Origin: Melieria omissa
Lineage: Eukaryota > Arthropoda > Insecta > Diptera > Ulidiidae
NCBI GenBank assembly: GCA_963971225.1
Contig: OZ020267.1
Location: forward strand, 806,001-870,000
Reading direction: 5' to 3'
Length of the DNA: 64,000 nt
This document shows, one piece after another, positions 58,311-64,000 of this stretch (positions within the stretch are counted from its first letter, which is position 1; every line of letters starts with the position of its first letter). The notes beneath the pieces are model-generated. The model made no database searches and was not told the origin of the DNA. It was given only the letters and a program-made list of their open reading frames with translations. The translations under genes and the position numbers were made by a program.

Positions 58311-61300
58311 GTGAATTGTGTTCGCCGAATGTCAGAGCAGCGTGCGAAGTGTATCACGAGCTGAGGACGTGGTCAAGCAAGCTCGCAGTGCTGACCGGAG
58401 ATAAACAGTAAGAGCAACTGAGCGGCGTTGGTCTGAGCTAATGCAAACCGAAAGAGAGAAGACATAATGCTCCATCTTGACAGCTTTCATACTCAAACAT
58501 GAATCATGTCTTGAATTTATGAGTCTTACCCAAACAGGAGGGCGTACATATGTACATGTTTCCCCAAATTTGTATCACACCAGTTGTTTCGATCGGTCGA
58601 TCTACACTGATGCACCGGCGGCGTCTGCATTCACCGAAATTGTGCCGTTGTTATTGTTATGGGGCTGAACTTATCCCAGCCATAGACATCGTTTCACCGG
58701 CTGGTTCCCCATTTTACACATATTTAACCGACTTTTGGCGCTTCCATTGCGCACAGAAGAGCCCAAAGACAAGAGCGCCTAGAATGCTTGTCCTGGTGCA
58801 GGAGGGATTTTTTACGTTTAAATTGTTCAGCATTGCTTTGCTCATTTCATGGCCAAAGTTTCGGCAAATTCAAAGTTAAATTTCACTCGTAAACGAACAA
58901 CAAAAATATACACAACAAAAACGGCGACATTGACATTGCGATTGCCACTTTTTCTTAGCTCCGTATTGTATGACATTTATTCACTTTTTGTTTTGTGGTG
59001 GCTATTGCTGTAAGCTTATATTCGCATCGTCTCGAACGACTGCCGCTAGAGGACGCGGCAACTGCTACCCAGCGACAGATGGCGCCGTCGACATCGACAT
59101 CGACCAATGCGTCGTCACTCTCGTACAGAACAAATTTAAATACTTCCTTGAAATTGCAACTTCTTTGGTGTTTTTTTCTTATACTTACCAGACGCAATAA
59201 TTGCTAGGTTGATCCAAAGTGTGTTTTTAATACAATTTGGATGAATCAAGTGCGCTTCCTTCAGTGACATTCATGCAAAGTGGTGAAAAAACGAAACATT
59301 GTTGTATTGAATTGTCCGCATAGCCCGAAACATTTTCATGGGCATGTAGATGTGTAAAGTGAGGTATGGGAGGCGTTCGCGTCGATTCCTTTTGTATGCG
59401 CTTGCTGAATTGCAGCCGATAACTGTGACTTAACGTGTTCAAATTAATTTAAACGGATTAATATCTGCTGGCGGTACGCGAACCGCGAACGAGCAGCTCT
59501 CAACGCACACCAGCGACGGGCAACGACAATGGAGAGACAGCAGGACAGCGGCCCAATATTTCTTCCAGCAACAACAGAAATAAGCCGTGCAATTTGTGCA
59601 ATCGAAGCAGTGGCGGCGGGCGGCACGAATGGCTGTTGACTGCTGAGTTAAGGATGGAATAAATGTGCATCATTAGCAGGTATCGGTGTGAAGTTGTATT
59701 CATGATCGATCGACTTTAATGCACACACGCATAAGTATACATATAAATATCTACTCTCGCGGCTTGGAAAAAAGCATATGCTGCTGCTCCTATCGCTGAC
59801 TGCCGGAGCACACACGTACACGTTGGAAGGAAATGTTGGAACGAAAGTGGTTCAGGGGGAAGGGGCCTAACGAATGAAATGAAAAGAATAAAAACAAAAG
59901 AAAACATTTATTAAATTTTGTAATCAATATTTCGTACAAATTACACTTTGTGATTTTCCATAAACAAGTTCTTACTCCTTTTCTCCCTACTACCTGTCGC
60001 TCTCTAACACGAACAACATTTCCTTAAACAGCCGCAACCGTAGAGGTGCAAATTAAGATCGCATTTCAATATCTCAATTTGCGTGCTGCAAGCGAATTGC
60101 GTGAAAAAATTACACTATTTGCCTCGTCTGTCGGTAATGCGGCAGCCCAGCACTGCCCTTTGTGCGTGAAGACGCCAACGATACCACTAACAACAACGTC
60201 AACACAAGCCCAACAAAAATCAGCAACACAAAAATTAACTCGTCATATGCGACACCGACAACAACAACTAACATGTCAGCAACATGTTCCGCACCGCCTG
60301 AACAAGACACCAGACCGTGGTGCCTTCCATTGCTGCTGCTCAGCTTATGCGGACCTATTAACACATTGTCGGCTGGTGGCCCGCTGAAGCCACAGCGAGC
60401 CAAAAGTGAGCGCAAATGGGTGAAAAATTAAAGTAATCACCAGAAAAATTGCCACAGCAAATGAAGCGAACGAAACTGCAAACGCATTAATAAGCGCGCG
60501 CAACGGCAGTCCCGTTCTCCTCCTGCCTGCTCAGCGTAAGAAGCGGCGCTGGAGTATTAAGGCGAGCAGTCGAACTTCGTCCGCGAAAATTGAACTCGAA
60601 CCAACAATGGCGGCAACAATGACGGCCGATCACAACGTCAACGTGAACAGCATCAGCAGCAGCAGCAACAACAATCAACAGCAGCAGCAAACAACAAGAC
60701 AGATGCTGCGGCTTAGATAACTCGACATTAGGAGGCAATTTATATGCAAATGCAGCGGGCGAGTGGTGGAAGGCGATGCGGCTGTACACACACGGACGCC
60801 GCTTCGCCGCGACGACTGATTGATGGCATCATTTGATAAAGTGAAGCGCACGCACAACAACAACCACTGCAAAACCACTGTGTTTGCATTTTTCGTACGC
60901 GTTCGCACTGCACGCATACATCTGCGCGTGCGCATCAACGCATCGGTCGGAGGTTGTTGGCAGCGAGTTGCTGTATTTATTACCGTTGTGGTTTAGTGCT
61001 CTGATGAGACAACATTAACGCAAGTCATTAGCGGGGATCGCGATGCGATCGATGCAAATTACCGCCGCGATTTGCAACAGCAATATGACTCACTTGTCCC
61101 GAAAAAGGATGGCGACAAGGAAGGGAATAAGAAAAGTGGTAACCCAATGGGTTTGCTTTGCTGCAACTTTGATGTTGGGTCTTAAAGACAACAGCGACCA
61201 ACCACAGCAGCAACGAACTCTACAAATAAGATTTGAAAAAGGTGCATTTACTTCCGATTACAATACAACAACAAAAACAGGAGTTACATCTTCAGCGGGG

Positions 61301-63155
61301 ACGTTGCTTTGTTGAACAACTAATTTACTGACCGTCACAACAATTGCATGACAATGCACAATGACTGCCACAACAATTGCATGACAATGCATAATGATGT
61401 TGTCAAGTTGTCGCAATGCTTTCTGTCGCATTATTTCGGCTCAAAGTTTCCGTTTCACCTGCCATCGAACACTGAACTGGCGCCACTTGCAGCCCACAAG
61501 AAACCACAAAGGCTCATCCCCAGAAAGAAGATCGCATCATGGGAAACCATTCCAGCCCTAGGAGCAGTGAAATTATTTGAGTTCGTTTCAACGGTTTCAA
61601 ATTAGCCGCTCGCAGCAGCACAACGCATCGTGCAGCCACTGCCAGCTGAATATTTGAGTAGATTGCTTGACCGCGCCGGTATTTTTGATGGATTTCGATT
61701 TTGATTGATTAATTGGTGGTTGGAGTGGTTTAATGCTTGGGCCCTTTGTGAACGCTTTGAACTTTGGAGTTGAGCTGATCACTCGTACAAGACCTCAACC
61801 CAAATGGGAGGACATGGCGGCCGCCCCGGAGAAATTCAAAGTTGTTGCTAATTCAGACATCGGCCCTTGATTGTTGGACTTTCGAATAATGTGGCATGGG
61901 CGTGGTATGTTGCGATCGGCCAAACCATGTCCGCTCAACTGCTTTTTTCTCAACATTTTCCGCTGTGAATGTTTTACTCGCAGATCTGTTGGCAGTCCAT
62001 TAGTGTCTCCTACATTTCTTATGAATGCCTTTTCGAACGCCAATTTTCAGCTGAATCACCGCTGAACTCAAAGCTCGCCTGGCTGCGTTTCTTTCCTAAG
62101 TCTTTTGTTTCATCAAAGTCGAATCACCAACCTAAGTCGCCACATTATTGTTCGGTTAATTAATCGCTCCCATTCAACGGGCTTCACATGCATAAGAGCA
62201 ACGACAACAACAACAGCAACAAACTACACAAATTAATTTGTTTCTATGCCAAACTACAAATAAATTATTTTATTTTGTAAACAATGCACGAGAGGGGCGA
62301 CTTGTTCGATTTCGTAGATTTCTTAATTCAGTTAAATTTCCTCCATCTATCACCTGCCTGCCGCTTCCACGTCGCTGCATAATAAACACATAAAATAATC
62401 GAACCCATAGCAGCGGCAGCAAATAATAATCGCTTAGACTTCGTTTCTGGCTAACAATTCTCTAATGAGTCTTTAATTAATCGCCATCAAAAATGATTAA
62501 AATTCGATTTTGTTGTTCGTCGCGGTCGCGTTCGTATTCGTTGCTGTGGCTGTGGGCCGTGCTTGCTGCCTGTCATAGTTGGTTATTATGCCCTCGATAG
62601 TGGTGTTGTTGTGATTGTTGGGCAGAGCTGGCCGCTGAATGGCTGTGTTGCACACCGCGCCGCAGGCGTTAAAAACAAGATTAGCTCTTAATTCTTCATA
62701 ATTTGTTTTAGTTTGCGTTTCGCGTTATGCCCTGCGCGCCCGGTCAGCCAGCAAGCCAACCTGCCTGTGCCCGTTCCCATTGTTGTAATCATGTGTATAC
62801 AAATTGTATCTTAATTTATGCCGTTGCCGCTGTTGCTGTTGTTGTGGTGGGCATTAATGTTGTGTTGTGATTGTGAGGCGTCGAGGCGTGCTTCTCCCCA
62901 TTTGATTGCCCATTTTTCCATCTGCTTTCCGTTAGCGATTAGTCGTTTTTGTCCCAACTAATTAGAAGTCGTTTAAATAAAGCGCAGCTCGATAAGCGAT
63001 AAGAACAAACGATTTGGTAATTGAACGTTTTTTCCGTTTGTCGATGAGGAGGGAAAAAAGAAATATAGCCGGAAATCGCCGAAATTGCCATCAATAATCG
63101 AAAGACTTTGCAAACGAACTTTGTAATTTTCTGCAAAAATAAAACCTTACAAAAT
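58311..63155. other. No confirmed gene; looks like 5' flank or 5' UTR of a plus-strand gene
   Basis: CAACAACAA-rich stretches with many short non-overlapping frames on both strands (especially 60.1-60.8 and 61.2 kb) resemble the long untranslated leaders of fly developmental genes. No splice-supported coding exon was found. A small direct duplication (ACAATTGCATGACAATGCA, near 61341 and 61374) is present. Confidence 0.35.
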
Positions 63156-63268
63156 ATGGCCGACTCTATGACCACGTGGAAGATTGAGGACAAGCTTGAC
63201 CTTGACTATCCGACTATTCGCATGAGGGGCAGGAGAACGAGCAGTTTTATGACGATTCTGAACAGTCG
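63156..63268 (+). CDS. Possible first coding exon of a gene continuing beyond the window
   Basis: ATG at 63156 in AAAATATGG context opens MADSMTTWKIEDKLDLDYPT and runs to a consensus donor (CAGTCG|GTAAGG) at 63269. The 37 codons leave phase 2. An alternative frame over the second half (SHEGQENEQFYDDSEQS) also looks coding, so a one-base error or a different exon structure is possible. The next exon is not seen in the remaining 730 bp. Confidence 0.3.
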
Positions 63269-64000
63269 GTAAGGAGTCGAGATTAGATTTCTAACAACAA
63301 CAACGGCACTGACTTGGCTGCAGTGGCAAATTGAATTCTAACAACAGCACAGTGTCCATTTTAACACCAACATAACAGAAGGAACAACAACAACAAGCAC
63401 CGACAAACAATTAGGTGCAAGTAAATCAACACGCAACAAAGATGGCCCAGCGAAACGTAGCTCGCTGACATGATTTAATAACACAACAGAAGAACACACC
63501 CACTGGGCGTCGACGCTGCAGAACAACAACCGCCAACGACTGGCCGTGGCTGCTGCTGTTGAGACGAAGCAGCGAGGAGGAGGCCAGCCAGAGTCGCAGC
63601 AAATCTCATTTCATTTCGTGTGTTTGCCAAGGCAGCACAAATGACAACGCCTTCTACGGCAACTTGTAGTAACGTAGAATGGCAGCAACGTAGCTAGAAC
63701 AGCTGCTGTGCGGCAGCGCGCTGATCTGCAACTTGCAGCTCCGCGTCTTCTGCGCCCGTTGTGTGCCGCGTGTTTGCAGAAAATTGCACAAAATGTCCGA
63801 CCGGCAGCAGCAGCAGCAGCAGCAACACCGCACGGCATAACCAACAACACGGACAGCAATGACAAGCATTGAACTTGCTTGGCTGGCTGGATGGCCCACT
63901 GGATGTTGCGATGGCTGGCCGGTTGGCTGTGGGCGCGTAATACGCAATTAGCAGCAGCCAGCGTTGTTGTTGCTGGCGTTGCAGTTCGTCATATTGTCTG
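63269..64000. other. Window end; no gene seen
   Basis: Follows the possible donor at 63269. Contains CAACAACAA and CAGCAGCAG runs (63301-63390, 63807-63825), typical of fly intron or leader DNA. Confidence 0.35.

Noticed and set aside
60046..60431. Overlapping plus-strand frames of 113 and 89 codons
   Set aside because: CAA/ACA-rich low-complexity sequence gives open frames easily; no splice sites or domains support them.

Overview
The window looks like nuclear DNA of a higher (cyclorrhaphan) fly. Genes have short GT-AG introns, proteins are rich in Ser, Asn and Gln runs, insect-type ionotropic receptors and delta-9 desaturases are present, and a large share is transposon debris. Abundant AACCTA-tailed retroposon sequence would suit a tephritid-like species, but that is an impression, not a measurement. 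All splice models below were made by eye by requiring GT-AG borders and a continuous reading frame.

Layout. (1) 1-8736: the 3' part of a plus-strand gene for an unidentified acidic, Ser/Asn-rich protein. Its 7-kb last intron holds two tandem ionotropic-receptor genes on the opposite strand (598-2701 and 3192-5158) and a dead Tc1-like transposon. (2) 9919-14596, minus strand: Acf, the large subunit of the ACF/CHRAC chromatin remodeler, complete except for its first coding exon(s). (3) 14.6-27.7 kb: a transposon-rich stretch, probably Acf intron and/or intergenic DNA. It contains a full-length LINE with a 14-bp target duplication, a deleted mariner, a TTAA-flanked piggyBac-like element carrying a nested retroposon, and a 0.6-kb element with long terminal inverted repeats. 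(4) 27767-31061, plus strand: two tandem crotonase-fold (enoyl-CoA hydratase-like) genes, probably mitochondrial. Both lack the second catalytic glutamate of true hydratases. (5) 33433-36796 and 50341-52387, minus strand: two paralogous acyl-CoA delta-9 desaturase genes with identical intron positions. The first hosts a nested same-strand gene for a possible winged-helix protein in its first intron. (6) 36.8-50.3 kb and 52.4-64 kb: long stretches without a convincing gene, holding pogo/Tigger-like and TTAA-type miniature elements, a Tc1 relic, a 34-bp perfect palindrome, one possible small two-exon coding remnant near 56 kb and a possible first coding exon near 63.2 kb.

Functionally the genes do not form a pathway. 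The two desaturases and two crotonase-like enzymes belong to fatty-acid metabolism, the receptors to chemosensation, and Acf to chromatin assembly. The repeated theme is local tandem duplication (receptors, crotonases, desaturases) and gene nesting. I found no CRISPR array, no rRNA and no convincing tRNA, and nothing that amounts to a demonstrably new biological system. The most unusual observations are listed as findings.
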